A stretch of 64,000 bases of DNA from Chitinophaga sp. Cy-1792 (lineage in GTDB: Bacteria; Bacteroidota; Bacteroidia; Chitinophagales; Chitinophagaceae): NCBI RefSeq assembly GCF_011752935.1, contig NZ_VWWO01000002.1, positions 1,798,001 to 1,862,000 on the forward strand. Reading direction: 5' to 3'. Under the pieces are notes generated by a model. It saw nothing but the letters and a program-made list of their open reading frames with translations, did not search any database and had not been told where the DNA came from. Below are positions 53,715 through 62,715 of this stretch, one piece after another; positions within the stretch are counted from its first letter, which is position 1, and each line of letters starts with the position of its first letter. Position numbers and translations under genes: made by a program.

Positions 53715-54233
53715 CTAGTTCATTTTCTTCAGTGCATCCAACGATTCTGTTACATGCTTCTCACCATCTTTCATGGAATTAAAAGTATGAACCACAATAC
53801 CGTTTTTATCCACTATGTAGGTAACGCGGCCTGGTATCACAAAGGTTTTGGGTACGCCAAAGAGTTTCCTTACTTTCTGATCAGGATCACTCAAAAGGGT
53901 AAACGGAAGTTGGTGGTGTGTTGCAAAACTTTTATGACTCGCCACATTATCAGAGCTGATACCGATCACAAGCGCGCCCAGTTTCTTAAATTCCTCGTAG
54001 GAATCCCGGAATGAGCAGGCCTCTTTGGTGCATACACTGGTTTCATCTTTAGGATAAAAATAAATTACCAGTGGCTGCTTTCCCAGCACAGTGGCAAGAT
54101 CAAAGGTATTGCCATCCTGGTCCTGTAATTTGAATTCCGGGACTTTATCGCCCTGTTTTATCTGGGCATCCGCAGATGGGCTCCAGAACTGAAGAAATGC
54201 AGCCATAATCAAAAAGTATTTAATCAATTTCAT
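53715..54233 (-). CDS. Periplasmic peroxiredoxin (BCP/PrxQ-type)
   Basis: A 172-residue protein with a signal peptide (to about 23). The thioredoxin fold shows ETSVCTKEACSFRD, with peroxidatic Cys68 and resolving Cys73 in the C-x4-C arrangement of PrxQ/BCP proteins. It reduces peroxides at the expense of thiol donors. The signal peptide puts it in the periplasm, which is less usual for BCP. Confidence 0.92.
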   Translation of the reverse strand: MKLIKYFLIMAAFLQFWSPSADAQIKQGDKVPEFKLQDQDGNTFDLATVLGKQPLVIYFYPKDETSVCTKEACSFRDSYEEFKKLGALVIGISSDNVASHKSFATHHQLPFTLLSDPDQKVRKLFGVPKTFVIPGRVTYIVDKNGIVVHTFNSMKDGEKHVTESLDALKKMN

Positions 54234-54289
54234 AATGCATGATTATAATGCAATTTAGCACAGGAAGTCCTGAAAAACGTCAGCCATTA

Positions 54290-54916
54290 TCAGAATTTAA
54301 ATTGAAAGCCAAAATTCAGGCTGCTAAGTCCGAATCCTGATTGAATACCAGCGCTGGTTTGTTTAACAGTGCCATTTGAAGGGTCCTTTTTTTCAGAATG
54401 GGTAGCATTCAGCAGGTAGCCTAAATTCAGCAGGAGAGAGGTGCGTTTGGTAAAATTAACGATAAGCCCCGGCTTGTAATACAAGGTGCCAGCATTGGAG
54501 CTAACGTCCCTATCGTTATTGTCCATCGCGGATGACTCGCCCTTAGTGTTTTCGTAAGATAATCCCAGATCATTGTAAACGGATACCTTATCGCCCCAGA
54601 TGGGTTGCTCGAATCTGATAAAAGGCCCCACATTGAATCCATTGGTTTTGTTGGGATTTTCAATCCCAGTTTGTTTCATGCTGATATGAGAATAACCGGC
54701 AGCAATACCGATAGAAAATTTCTCACTGATGTAGTGGCCATAAGACGGCATAATAGTAAAGGTATTGGCTTTGAATTCAGTGCCCCGGTTATCCTGGGTG
54801 TAGCTACTGAAGCCGACAGTGCCACTGATGTAGTTTTTCTTTTCCTGGGCCTGGGATTTGGCAGTATATAATGCCACTGCCAGCATAAATACAGGGATAA
54901 TTTGTTTTGGTACCAT
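54290..54916 (-). CDS. Outer-membrane beta-barrel protein (OmpA/porin-like)
   Basis: A 208-residue protein with a signal peptide (MVPKQIIPVFMLAVALYTAK) and a series of amphipathic beta strands ending in aromatic FGFQFKF, the OmpW/OmpX-like barrel layout of Bacteroidota. Glycine/aromatic girdles (ISGTVGFSSYTQD, GHYISEKFSIGIAAGYSHI) are visible. Start at 54916. Function unknown. Confidence 0.85.
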   Translation of the reverse strand: MVPKQIIPVFMLAVALYTAKSQAQEKKNYISGTVGFSSYTQDNRGTEFKANTFTIMPSYGHYISEKFSIGIAAGYSHISMKQTGIENPNKTNGFNVGPFIRFEQPIWGDKVSVYNDLGLSYENTKGESSAMDNNDRDVSSNAGTLYYKPGLIVNFTKRTSLLLNLGYLLNATHSEKKDPSNGTVKQTSAGIQSGFGLSSLNFGFQFKF

Positions 54917-55039
54917 GATATAGGTTTTGGGTTTAATGAATATGAAATTTAACATATATTATGCCGGTTATTTAAGTGATAAGTTGGCTAATATTCGCAG
55001 GAATTATTAATTCGGCTTTTTATCTGCCTCATTAATCAT

Positions 55040-55047
55040 TATTTTTG
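55040..55047 (+). promoter_or_regulatory. -7 promoter element TATTTTTG for pyrR
   Basis: A TAnnTTTG match ending 19 nt before the TTG start of pyrR. Confidence 0.5.
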
Positions 55048-55066
55048 GCATCTAAAACATAGTGTT

Positions 55067-55597
55067 TTGAAGACGATACTAAACGGGAAACAATTGTCTA
55101 TCACCGTAGACAGGCTTTGTCACCAGTTAATTGAGAATCACCTGCAGTTTGAAAATACAGTGCTGATAGGCCTGCAGCCACGGGGAGTGTTTCTTTCAGA
55201 CAGGATTTACGAAAAGTTGAAACAGCTCATGCCTGGTACCAATATCGACTATGGAAAGCTGGATATCACTTTTTACAGAGATGATTACAACAAAGGGAAG
55301 GGCTTGCATGTTCCTAACGAAACCAGCATTGATTTTTCCATTGAGAACAAAAAAGTCGTTTTGATTGACGATGTGCTTTATACCGGCCGTACAATCCGTT
55401 CTGCACTGGATGCCATGCTGGATTTCGGAAGGCCCGATGCAGTAGAACTGCTGGCCCTGATAGATCGCAGATTCAGTCGCCAGCTGCCTATTCAGCCTGA
55501 TTATACAGGACGTACCATCGACGCATTTATCTCCCAGAAAGTACGCGTATTATGGGAAGAAAGAGATGGGAAAGATGAAGTAGTTTTGGTCGATTAA
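55067..55597 (+). CDS. pyrR: PyrR-type uracil phosphoribosyltransferase / regulator
   Basis: A 176-residue PRTase with the PRPP-binding loop VVLIDDVLYTGRTIRSA (about 103-119). PyrR binds UMP and pyr leader RNA in Gram-positives and also has uracil phosphoribosyltransferase activity. It begins with TTG. pyrB follows after 49 nt, but that gene has its own promoter with almost no leader, so classical RNA attenuation is not supported here. Confidence 0.9.
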   Translation: MKTILNGKQLSITVDRLCHQLIENHLQFENTVLIGLQPRGVFLSDRIYEKLKQLMPGTNIDYGKLDITFYRDDYNKGKGLHVPNETSIDFSIENKKVVLIDDVLYTGRTIRSALDAMLDFGRPDAVELLALIDRRFSRQLPIQPDYTGRTIDAFISQKVRVLWEERDGKDEVVLVD

Positions 55598-55599
55598 GA

Positions 55600-55627
55600 A
55601 ATTCGGATTTCAGAATTCAGATTTCAC
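55600..55627 (+). repeat. Tandem 14-bp repeat upstream of the pyrB promoter
   Basis: AATTCGGATTTCAG is followed directly by AATTCAGATTTCAC (12 of 14 identical), ending 4 nt before the pyrB -7 element. Two adjacent binding sites for a regulator would look like this; otherwise it is chance duplication. Confidence 0.45.
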
Positions 55628-55631
55628 CCTT

Positions 55632-55639
55632 TATATTTG
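55632..55639 (+). promoter_or_regulatory. -7 promoter element TATATTTG, 7 nt before the pyrB ATG
   Basis: A TAnnTTTG match ending 7 nt before the ATG at 55647; implies a leaderless or nearly leaderless pyrB transcript. Confidence 0.6.
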
Positions 55640-55646
55640 CACATTA

Positions 55647-56573
55647 ATGTCACTTTCTGTAAAACACTTACTCGGAATTCGCGATCTGCAGCGTCAGGAT
55701 ATAGAACTCATTTTTCAAACAGCCAGGGAATTTAAGGAGGTTTTACAAAGACCGATTAAAAAAGTTCCCACGCTCCGCGATACCACGATTGTCAATTTAT
55801 TCTTCGAGAATTCTACACGCACCCGCATTTCTTTTGAGCTTGCTGAGAAAAGACTCGGAGCAGATACCATTAATTTCTCTGCTTCCGGATCTTCTGTATC
55901 CAAAGGGGAAACCCTGATCGATACCGTGCACAATATCCTGTCCATGAAAGTGGATGTGATAGTGATGCGTCACAGTGCCAGTGGTGCACCACATTTTCTC
56001 TCCAGACACGTAGATGTTCCTATTCTGAATGCCGGCGACGGTATCAACGAACATCCTACCCAGGCCCTGCTGGATGCTTTTTCCATCAAGGAACGCCTCG
56101 GTAGCGTGGAAGGAAAGAAAATCGCTATCTGCGGTGATATCATGCACTCCCGTGTAGCGCTCTCCAATATCTACTGCCTGAAAAAACTGGGTGCGGAAGT
56201 GACCGTAGTCGGTCCGCCAACACTGATTCCTAAATACCTGGAAGCAGCATTGGGCGTAAACGTTACCTACGATATCCGCGAAGCACTCAACTGGTGCGAT
56301 GTGGCCAACGTATTACGCATACAGCTGGAAAGACAGAACACGCCGCTGTTCTCTTCCCTTCGCGAATATTCACTGGCTTATGGTATCAACAGGCAATTGC
56401 TGGATAGCCTGCAGAAAGAAGTGGTGATCATGCACCCCGGCCCGATAAACCGCGGCGTGGAACTGAATTCGGATGTAGCGGACTCCAAACAGTCCATCAT
56501 CCTCGACCAGGTAGAAAACGGCGTAGCTGTTCGTATGGCTGCCCTGTATCTGCTGGCAGGCAACAAAAAATAG
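55647..56573 (+). CDS. pyrB: Aspartate carbamoyltransferase catalytic subunit
   Basis: A 308-residue ATCase catalytic chain joining carbamoyl phosphate and aspartate. Signatures: FFENSTRTRISFELA (carbamoyl-phosphate site), HPTQALLDAFSI, and MHPGPINRGVEL. No pyrI regulatory-subunit gene follows. Preceded by pyrR with a separate promoter. Confidence 0.95.
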   Translation: MSLSVKHLLGIRDLQRQDIELIFQTAREFKEVLQRPIKKVPTLRDTTIVNLFFENSTRTRISFELAEKRLGADTINFSASGSSVSKGETLIDTVHNILSMKVDVIVMRHSASGAPHFLSRHVDVPILNAGDGINEHPTQALLDAFSIKERLGSVEGKKIAICGDIMHSRVALSNIYCLKKLGAEVTVVGPPTLIPKYLEAALGVNVTYDIREALNWCDVANVLRIQLERQNTPLFSSLREYSLAYGINRQLLDSLQKEVVIMHPGPINRGVELNSDVADSKQSIILDQVENGVAVRMAALYLLAGNKK

Positions 56574-56593
56574 ATCAGTACCTGAATATAAAA

Positions 56594-56754
56594 AGGGTAT
56601 CTCAAAAGTAAATATCGGCTGAAAGCCTCTCCGCGCGCAGCGCGGAACCTAACCAACCGATACCGGAGGTATCGGTTGCAAATCTAACACTGGTAAAATA
56701 TATCATGGTCAGATCAGGTATTGGGCATAATTGATATTTTTTTTGAGATACCCT
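56594..56754. mobile_element. MITE-like element, ~160 bp with terminal inverted repeats
   Basis: Ends are AGGGTATCTCAAAA (from 56594) and TTTTGAGATACCCT (to 56754); the match extends imperfectly inwards to AATATC. Inside are two hairpins: TCCGCGC-GCA-GCGCGGA (56630-56646) and AACCGATACC-GGA-GGTATCGGTT (56655-56677). No ORF. The ends resemble inverted repeats of Bacteroidota insertion sequences, and the whole has the structure of a non-autonomous MITE. No target-site duplication is obvious. It could also serve as the pyrB terminator. Confidence 0.55.
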
Positions 56755-56783
56755 CTTTTTTATTTATTACGGTAGATGATTAA

Positions 56784-59700
56784 CTAGAAAGAAGCATTCA
56801 GCCCCAGCGTATACGACCTGAAGAACGGATATACGTTACCGTTATATCCTCCTGCCTGTTCAGGGTCATAATACTTGATACGCATATTATTGGTTTCCCA
56901 TAAATCCTGGCCAGAGAAATAGATCCTTGCCGCCTTCACCGGAATCTTCTTTAGCAGGCCGGCGGGCAGACTATACCCCAATTGCAGGTTTTTAAGCCTG
57001 ATATAGGCGCCATTCATTACCCAATGACTACTGGGAACGGTATTCTGTACATCGCCCTGGTACAACCTCGGAAACAGCGCATTGGTATGGTCGGGCGTCC
57101 AATAGTCCTGGTTAATACTCCAGGGCTCCTGCCAGCCACTGGAAAAGGGGATATTATAGCGCGGGTCCGGCATTACCTTCCTGTTGCCCACTCCCTGGAA
57201 AAATACGGACAATTCAATGCCTTTCCAGCTGATGCCGGCATCTATGCCATAGGAATATAGCGGATCAGTGCTGCCCAGGTAAACGAGGTCTTTGCCATCA
57301 ATAACATGGTCGCCATTGACATCTTTATACTTGATATCGCCCGGTCCTGTATTGCTGTTTTGAAAAGCATGCTGTGCAACTTCCGCGTTGCTGTTAAAGT
57401 AGCCTTCTGCCTGGTAACCAAAAAGAGAGGAATAAGGATAGCCACTGATGCCCTGGTTCCAGCCTGGCTGCGCTATTACGCCATCATTGCTGATTACCTT
57501 GTTTTTGCTATGGAATAAATTGGCATTGATATACCAGTTGACAGCTTTGCTGGTATTGGTTTTCCAGCCAACATTCAGTTCCCATCCCTGGGATTTCATG
57601 CTGCCCTCATGAAAACCGAGCGGCCAGGCGCCATTGGTAGACGATGTCAGCTGCGGAATCTGCATCTCCCTGTTATATCTAATAAAATAATCTCCCGATA
57701 AACTTAACTGACCTTTGAACATGGTCATATCCAGTCCGAAGTTATTTGCAGAAATATTTTCCCATCCTGTGGCCTGTGGTAACGGGTTGTGATATACGAA
57801 TTGCTGTAACAGGTTAGGAGTGAAGGTAAATGTTTGCAAACGTTCGTCATTGCTGATAGTATTCCAGCTATTGACATTTCCCAGCGTTCCCCATGACCAG
57901 CGCAGTTTAAACTCATTGAAGAACGGCAGGGCTTCGTAAAACCATGTCTCGTTGTTGAGTCGCCACCCGGCCGAAAAAGAAGGGAAAACCTTCCACTGTG
58001 TAAGGCTGGGGTAATAGTTAGCTGCCTGGTAAAGTCGCGCCCCGATAAGGTTTGCTTCCAGCAGGTACCTGTTGTCGAAATTATAGTTGATCTTTCCGAA
58101 AAGGGAGGTCAGCGATCCGGTAATGGCCAGGTCGCGCGATAGTTGCGGCGGAGCAGAGAATGTTTTGCTGTTGATGTCTACCGCATTTATATCATAGGAT
58201 GCTGCGGTATTTTGTGTGGTATTATAGGTTTCCTGGGTGAGTCCGCCCAGGAGATGAATCATATTTTTCTCTTTTATTTTGAGATCATAATCTCCCAGTA
58301 ATTGAAGATTACCACCTCTTGCGTTCAGCTTATTTATCTGCAGCATATTGTCGGGCTGCACAGCACCGGCAACGCCTACACGATTATACAGCGGAACAGT
58401 TTGCCGACCCAGTTCATCACGCTGGGTTTGTTGCTGCGGACTATAGATCAGGCGAAGTCCCAGGCCTTTTACCAGGCTATCAACACGCAATGTAAATACG
58501 GCATCGATATAATCATTCGTTTCTACTCTTTCTCCACCGCTATTTAAAATTGCATATACCGGCGCACCACCGATTGCATAATTATTGGTACCGGGTACAA
58601 ATACGGGAACATAGCCTGGTCCCCTGTAAAGTCCGGCCAGTAAGCCGTTCGGACCTTCTACCAGTTGCGACGGAGAATATGTTTTGCTTTGTGCAAACGA
58701 CATCCTTGTTTCCAGGCTGAAGTGTTTATCAATTTTATTGTTGATGCTGAATCTTGCGTTGGCCCGGTTTGTCTTGTCGGGACCTACAGCAAAGAGTCCC
58801 TGCCGCCCGAAATACCCCAGCGATGCAGTAAACTGGTTTTTCTCCGAACCACCTTTAACAGAAAGGTTATAGTTCTGAACAGCCGTTTTATTTTTGGTAA
58901 GCAGTGCTAACTGATTGTAGTTGTAGTAGTATTTGTAGTAGTCGGGGTTGTTGTAATCGATCACGTATTTATTACCTTCCTGTAACATGGCTATTTCGGC
59001 GGGCTGCCATGGGGCTGGTTGTCCGGCGTTTTCGGCGGCTATATTGGCCATCATGGCATCTTGTGCTGAAGATAAACGTTGCGGGAGCCGGATCGGTTTT
59101 TCAAAACCTGCCAGGGTATTAAAATCGATGGCAAGTTTCCCCGGTTTTCCGGTACGGGTGGTTACCAGCACTACGCCGCCAGCGCCTCTCGCGCCATAGA
59201 TAGCTGCTGCTGCTGCATCTTTGAGGATAGAAACCGACTCGATATCATCCGGATTCAATACAGAAAGCGACCCTGGTACGCCATCCACTATAACTGGAGT
59301 ATTGGCGCCACTACCGGAGCTGACACCGCGTACCTGCACATTAAATCCTTCTTTACCAGGCTGGCCGTTGCTGCGGGTTACTACCAGGCCGGTAGCCGTA
59401 CCCTGGAGGGCAGCCATTACATTGGCTACGGGCCTGCTTTTTAGCCTGTTGCCTTCTATCTGCGTGATGGCACCGGTGATATTGGCCCTTTTCTGCAAAC
59501 CATATCCCAATACTACCAGCTCATTGAGTTTTTTGAGATCTGGTTGCAGGATGATATTGATATTATGGCGGTCGCGGACGGTAATTTCTTTAGGTTGAAA
59601 GCCAATCAGTGAAACCTGGAGGGTGGCTTGCCCGGAGGCGAGCTCTACCTGAAATTGTCCGCTTTCATTGGTGGCTGCACCATTCTGGGTGTCCATTTCC

Positions 59701-60170
59701 CGGATAGAAACGCCACTGAGGGGTTCTATACCATCGGTGACGGTACCGGTAACCAGCCATTTATTAGGATTTAAAGGGCGGTTACTGCCAGGGGGAGGCA
59801 GGTTATTATTATTGCTGCCAGCAGGAAAGACGATGATTTGTCCGTCCCTGATCTCGAAATTATATTTTGAAGAGGGGAAGAGCTGTGGCAGTACGGAAGA
59901 TAAAGGTGCATTTTTGACCTTTATACTAATACCACGTCGGTTCTCCAGTTCATCGGAAGAAAGGGCAAAAGTATATTTCGTTTGTTTTTCTATTTCCCGG
60001 AGGATGGATTTTAGTGTGGCATTGCGGAACTGTAGTGTAACATTTTTAGGAATAGCAGATTGGGCAGATGCGTTTGCACCGGCCATTACCAGGATAACAA
60101 AAAAAAGGGTAGCAGACGACAGGCTTAACCTGGTAACTGAGCGTAGCGCCTGAGAAATGAATTGCTGCAT
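56784..60170 (-). CDS. SusC/RagA family TonB-linked outer-membrane protein with STN domain
   Basis: A 1128-residue receptor. From the N terminus: signal peptide (ending ANASAQS), STN domain (about 45-120), carboxypeptidase-regulatory domain (about 138-220), plug (with QIEGNRLKSRPVANVMAALQG and ILKDAAAAAIYGARGAGG), and the large SusC barrel ending in aromatic LGLNASF. It should take up a glycan or other large ligand, with signalling through FecR via the STN domain. The usual susD gene does not follow; the next feature is the MITE-like element and pyrB. Confidence 0.92.
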   Translation of the reverse strand: MQQFISQALRSVTRLSLSSATLFFVILVMAGANASAQSAIPKNVTLQFRNATLKSILREIEKQTKYTFALSSDELENRRGISIKVKNAPLSSVLPQLFPSSKYNFEIRDGQIIVFPAGSNNNNLPPPGSNRPLNPNKWLVTGTVTDGIEPLSGVSIREMDTQNGAATNESGQFQVELASGQATLQVSLIGFQPKEITVRDRHNINIILQPDLKKLNELVVLGYGLQKRANITGAITQIEGNRLKSRPVANVMAALQGTATGLVVTRSNGQPGKEGFNVQVRGVSSGSGANTPVIVDGVPGSLSVLNPDDIESVSILKDAAAAAIYGARGAGGVVLVTTRTGKPGKLAIDFNTLAGFEKPIRLPQRLSSAQDAMMANIAAENAGQPAPWQPAEIAMLQEGNKYVIDYNNPDYYKYYYNYNQLALLTKNKTAVQNYNLSVKGGSEKNQFTASLGYFGRQGLFAVGPDKTNRANARFSINNKIDKHFSLETRMSFAQSKTYSPSQLVEGPNGLLAGLYRGPGYVPVFVPGTNNYAIGGAPVYAILNSGGERVETNDYIDAVFTLRVDSLVKGLGLRLIYSPQQQTQRDELGRQTVPLYNRVGVAGAVQPDNMLQINKLNARGGNLQLLGDYDLKIKEKNMIHLLGGLTQETYNTTQNTAASYDINAVDINSKTFSAPPQLSRDLAITGSLTSLFGKINYNFDNRYLLEANLIGARLYQAANYYPSLTQWKVFPSFSAGWRLNNETWFYEALPFFNEFKLRWSWGTLGNVNSWNTISNDERLQTFTFTPNLLQQFVYHNPLPQATGWENISANNFGLDMTMFKGQLSLSGDYFIRYNREMQIPQLTSSTNGAWPLGFHEGSMKSQGWELNVGWKTNTSKAVNWYINANLFHSKNKVISNDGVIAQPGWNQGISGYPYSSLFGYQAEGYFNSNAEVAQHAFQNSNTGPGDIKYKDVNGDHVIDGKDLVYLGSTDPLYSYGIDAGISWKGIELSVFFQGVGNRKVMPDPRYNIPFSSGWQEPWSINQDYWTPDHTNALFPRLYQGDVQNTVPSSHWVMNGAYIRLKNLQLGYSLPAGLLKKIPVKAARIYFSGQDLWETNNMRIKYYDPEQAGGYNGNVYPFFRSYTLGLNASF

Positions 60171-60191
60171 AGGCAGATTTCGCCAGGGCTA

Positions 60192-61217
60192 TTAGTAGAA
60201 TTCGACCAGGTTATCTTCGTGTTTAATGTTGATTTGTAATGCTTTTCTGATGATATCCAGCACTTCATCCAGTGGAAGGTCTCTGAAAGTAGCCAGCAGT
60301 TTAGCATCTGCGAGTTGCGGATTGCTGATGGATACTTTAACATGGTAGTAATCTTCCAGGGCGGCTGCTACGTCAGCCAGCGGTGTTTCATCAAATACAA
60401 GGCATCTGGTTTTCCAGGCCAGTATATTATTGGATTTTTTATGCAGGATGGTACTGATATCAGTTTTATTATGCAGTAGCTGTGCTTCCTCGCCAGGGGT
60501 GAGGATCACATTTTTATCGGCGCCCCTGTATGCGGCACTGACTTTACCTGTCTGCACAAAAACTTTTACATCGTGCTCGGCCGATTTAACGTTAAAGGAG
60601 GTTCCGAGTACTTTGATATCTACGTTTTGAGCGGCCACTGTAAATGGCTGTGCATCGTTTTTGATCACATCAAAGAAGGCTTCCCCTTTCTGGACGCTGA
60701 TATGGCGATCATTTTTACCATAATCGCGTGGCACCTTAATGATGGTATTGGCATTGAGGTAGGCCATGGAGCCATCTTGCAGCCTTACAGAATCGATCTG
60801 AAGCTGGGTAGCGTATGTTTTATAATTGCCTGGTCCCAGTAGGGTGAGGGTAACGGCGATACCAGCCACAGCTGCGGCGGCCCACCAGTAACGGCCCTGA
60901 ATTTTTCTTGTTTTGGCGGCAGGCGCAACTGTTTTTTCTGTTACGGCAGCAACTTTTAATGGTGCTGGTTCAGAGCCAACAGGTGTATTGGCCGGCGTTT
61001 CGTCCAGAACAGCGCTCAATTGTTGCCACTGTCCGTGGGTATCGAAGGCAGAGGCAGCAGGGAGAGGATCTCCGTTCCACATGTCCCTCATATCCAGGAA
61101 GATGTCGAGATTTGCCGGATCCTGCTGAATCCAGTCGTTAAGCAGTCGCTTGTACTGCTCATTCTCCGGACTCTCCAGGTAACGGATCACAATATCTATG
61201 TCGGTTTTACTATTCAT
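60192..61217 (-). CDS. FecR family anti-sigma / signal transducer, second cassette
   Basis: A 341-residue protein: cytoplasmic N-terminal segment (about 1-105), one membrane helix (about 109-127, YWWAAAAVAGIAVTLTLLG), periplasmic FecR domain (about 140-230, with GEAFFDVIKNDAQPFTV) and C-terminal DUF4974 (about 270-341, FDETPLADVAAALEDYYH). It sits between its sigma factor and the SusC receptor on the minus strand. Confidence 0.92.
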   Translation of the reverse strand: MNSKTDIDIVIRYLESPENEQYKRLLNDWIQQDPANLDIFLDMRDMWNGDPLPAASAFDTHGQWQQLSAVLDETPANTPVGSEPAPLKVAAVTEKTVAPAAKTRKIQGRYWWAAAAVAGIAVTLTLLGPGNYKTYATQLQIDSVRLQDGSMAYLNANTIIKVPRDYGKNDRHISVQKGEAFFDVIKNDAQPFTVAAQNVDIKVLGTSFNVKSAEHDVKVFVQTGKVSAAYRGADKNVILTPGEEAQLLHNKTDISTILHKKSNNILAWKTRCLVFDETPLADVAAALEDYYHVKVSISNPQLADAKLLATFRDLPLDEVLDIIRKALQINIKHEDNLVEFY

Positions 61218-61290
61218 GGCTACTTATTGATAATACAACCAGCGGGCTTGTTACCATTAGTCGATTTCAAAATTTTTTTTTCTGCTGGTT

Positions 61291-61833
61291 CTACTGTTTA
61301 TTAATGAGTACCACCCGCAGTTTTTTCAGCGCGGTAGTCAGATGCGCATATACCGTATTTATAGAGATATCGAGTTGTTCGGATATTTCTGCGGGAGATA
61401 AGCCACTAAACCGGCTCATTTCAAAAACACGACGACATTGATCGGGGAGTTTTTCCAATGCATACCTGTACTGGGTTTCCAATTCCTTGTGTTCCAGGAT
61501 CTGGTGGGTTGTTTCTGCAGGAGTGGCGACATGCATTTGTTCTTTCGTATAAGTCTCCTTTCGTTGTTCTTTTTTTATAGCATTCAGGCAGGTATTCACC
61601 GTGGCTCTGGACAGATAGTGCTGAATAGGCGCTCTTTCATCCAGGTTTTCCGCATTCTTCCACAAATTGAGGAATACATCCTGTACCATATCATTGGCAG
61701 TATCCTCATCTTTTACATATCGCACCGCGATATTATACATGGAAGGGGCGAACTGTTTAAAAACAGCCTCGAATACATCTTTCTTTCTTGTCCTGATGCC
61801 TTTTACTATTTCTTCATTACTCAGTTGCAACAT
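61291..61833 (-). CDS. ECF RNA polymerase sigma-70 factor, second cassette
   Basis: A 180-residue sigma factor. Region 2 contains DEDTANDMVQDVFLNLW (about 42-58) and region 4 GLSPAEISEQLDISINTVYAHL (about 145-166). Heads the sigma / FecR / SusC cassette at 56.8-61.8 kb, and is likely activated through FecR when the receptor is occupied. Confidence 0.93.
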   Translation of the reverse strand: MLQLSNEEIVKGIRTRKKDVFEAVFKQFAPSMYNIAVRYVKDEDTANDMVQDVFLNLWKNAENLDERAPIQHYLSRATVNTCLNAIKKEQRKETYTKEQMHVATPAETTHQILEHKELETQYRYALEKLPDQCRRVFEMSRFSGLSPAEISEQLDISINTVYAHLTTALKKLRVVLINKQ

Positions 61834-62041
61834 GGGCTGATCTTTTGTTTCCGCCGGTGCGAAGATAGATGATTATAAAGTTTTTTTTCACTTTAACATT
61901 TTCTTCACTAATGGTAAGTGTTGTTTCGGGTGTATTGTTATTATACGGCCGCCAACAAGTAGGGCATAGTTACAAAAACCATGCACAACGAAAGCCGTAA
62001 AAGAGCATCATTATTTTTAACCATATCAAAATTTGAATGCC

Positions 62042-62572
62042 ATGAAAAAAACAATGACAGGAATGTTCGCATTAGCCGCAATGATCTTAGGTATGACTGC
62101 CACCAAAGGTAACGCTACTCCGGTAAAAGCTATTGACAGCATAGCTGTAATCAGTGCTGATTCACTGGCAGGAGCAGATAGCCTGGCAACTTTCTCCGTT
62201 GATTCATTAGCCGGCAAAGCCTTCTACAGCGCCGATTCACTCGCAGGTCTGGATACCGCAGCAATGCGTACACACTTCAGCGTTAGACTCGATTCGCTCA
62301 AAGGTACTGATTCTCTCCGCGCTGCTGAAGCCGGATCAATCACCGGTAAAATCACTCCGGCAGACGGAGCTACCGAAGTAGAAGCGGTAAATACAGAAGG
62401 TAAACTGAAAGCTGCCGTATCACAGGGTACTTTCACCATCCCTGGTGCCAAAGCAGGTAATTATATAATTACCGTAGTAGGAAAACAGCCCTATAAAAGT
62501 GCTGTTGTGAAAGATGTAAAAGTTGAAGATGGTAAAGTAACCGATATCGGTGAAATCAAACTCGAACAATAA
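62042..62572 (+). CDS. Secreted protein with DSLAG-type repeats and a carboxypeptidase-regulatory-like domain
   Basis: A 176-residue protein with a signal peptide (to about 28). A repeat zone (about 40-93) holds six Asp-Ser-Leu units: DSLAG, DSLAT, DSLAG, DSLAG, DSLKG, DSLR. The codons for these units differ, so the peptide rather than the DNA is conserved. A C-terminal beta-sandwich domain (about 98-176, GSITGKITPADGATEVEAV...) resembles CarboxypepD_reg. It is a single gene divergent from the sigma-factor cassette. No known function. Confidence 0.72.
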   Translation: MKKTMTGMFALAAMILGMTATKGNATPVKAIDSIAVISADSLAGADSLATFSVDSLAGKAFYSADSLAGLDTAAMRTHFSVRLDSLKGTDSLRAAEAGSITGKITPADGATEVEAVNTEGKLKAAVSQGTFTIPGAKAGNYIITVVGKQPYKSAVVKDVKVEDGKVTDIGEIKLEQ

Positions 62573-62637
62573 TATTTATAATACTAGCAACCAACAACAC
62601 ACTCATCCTAACTGAGGACCCTATTGGTTTGATCCAT

Positions 62638-62672
62638 GAGGCTATTCTATTCTTGGAATGGCCTCTTTCTTT
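62638..62672 (+). terminator. Intrinsic terminator after the repeat protein
   Basis: GAGGCTATTC (62638-62647) pairs with GAATGGCCTC (62656-62665) with one wobble, followed by TTTCTTTT. Confidence 0.75.
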
Positions 62673-62715
62673 TACTCCAATTTACCGTGTATATTCGCAG
62701 CTGTAAATTTTTACA

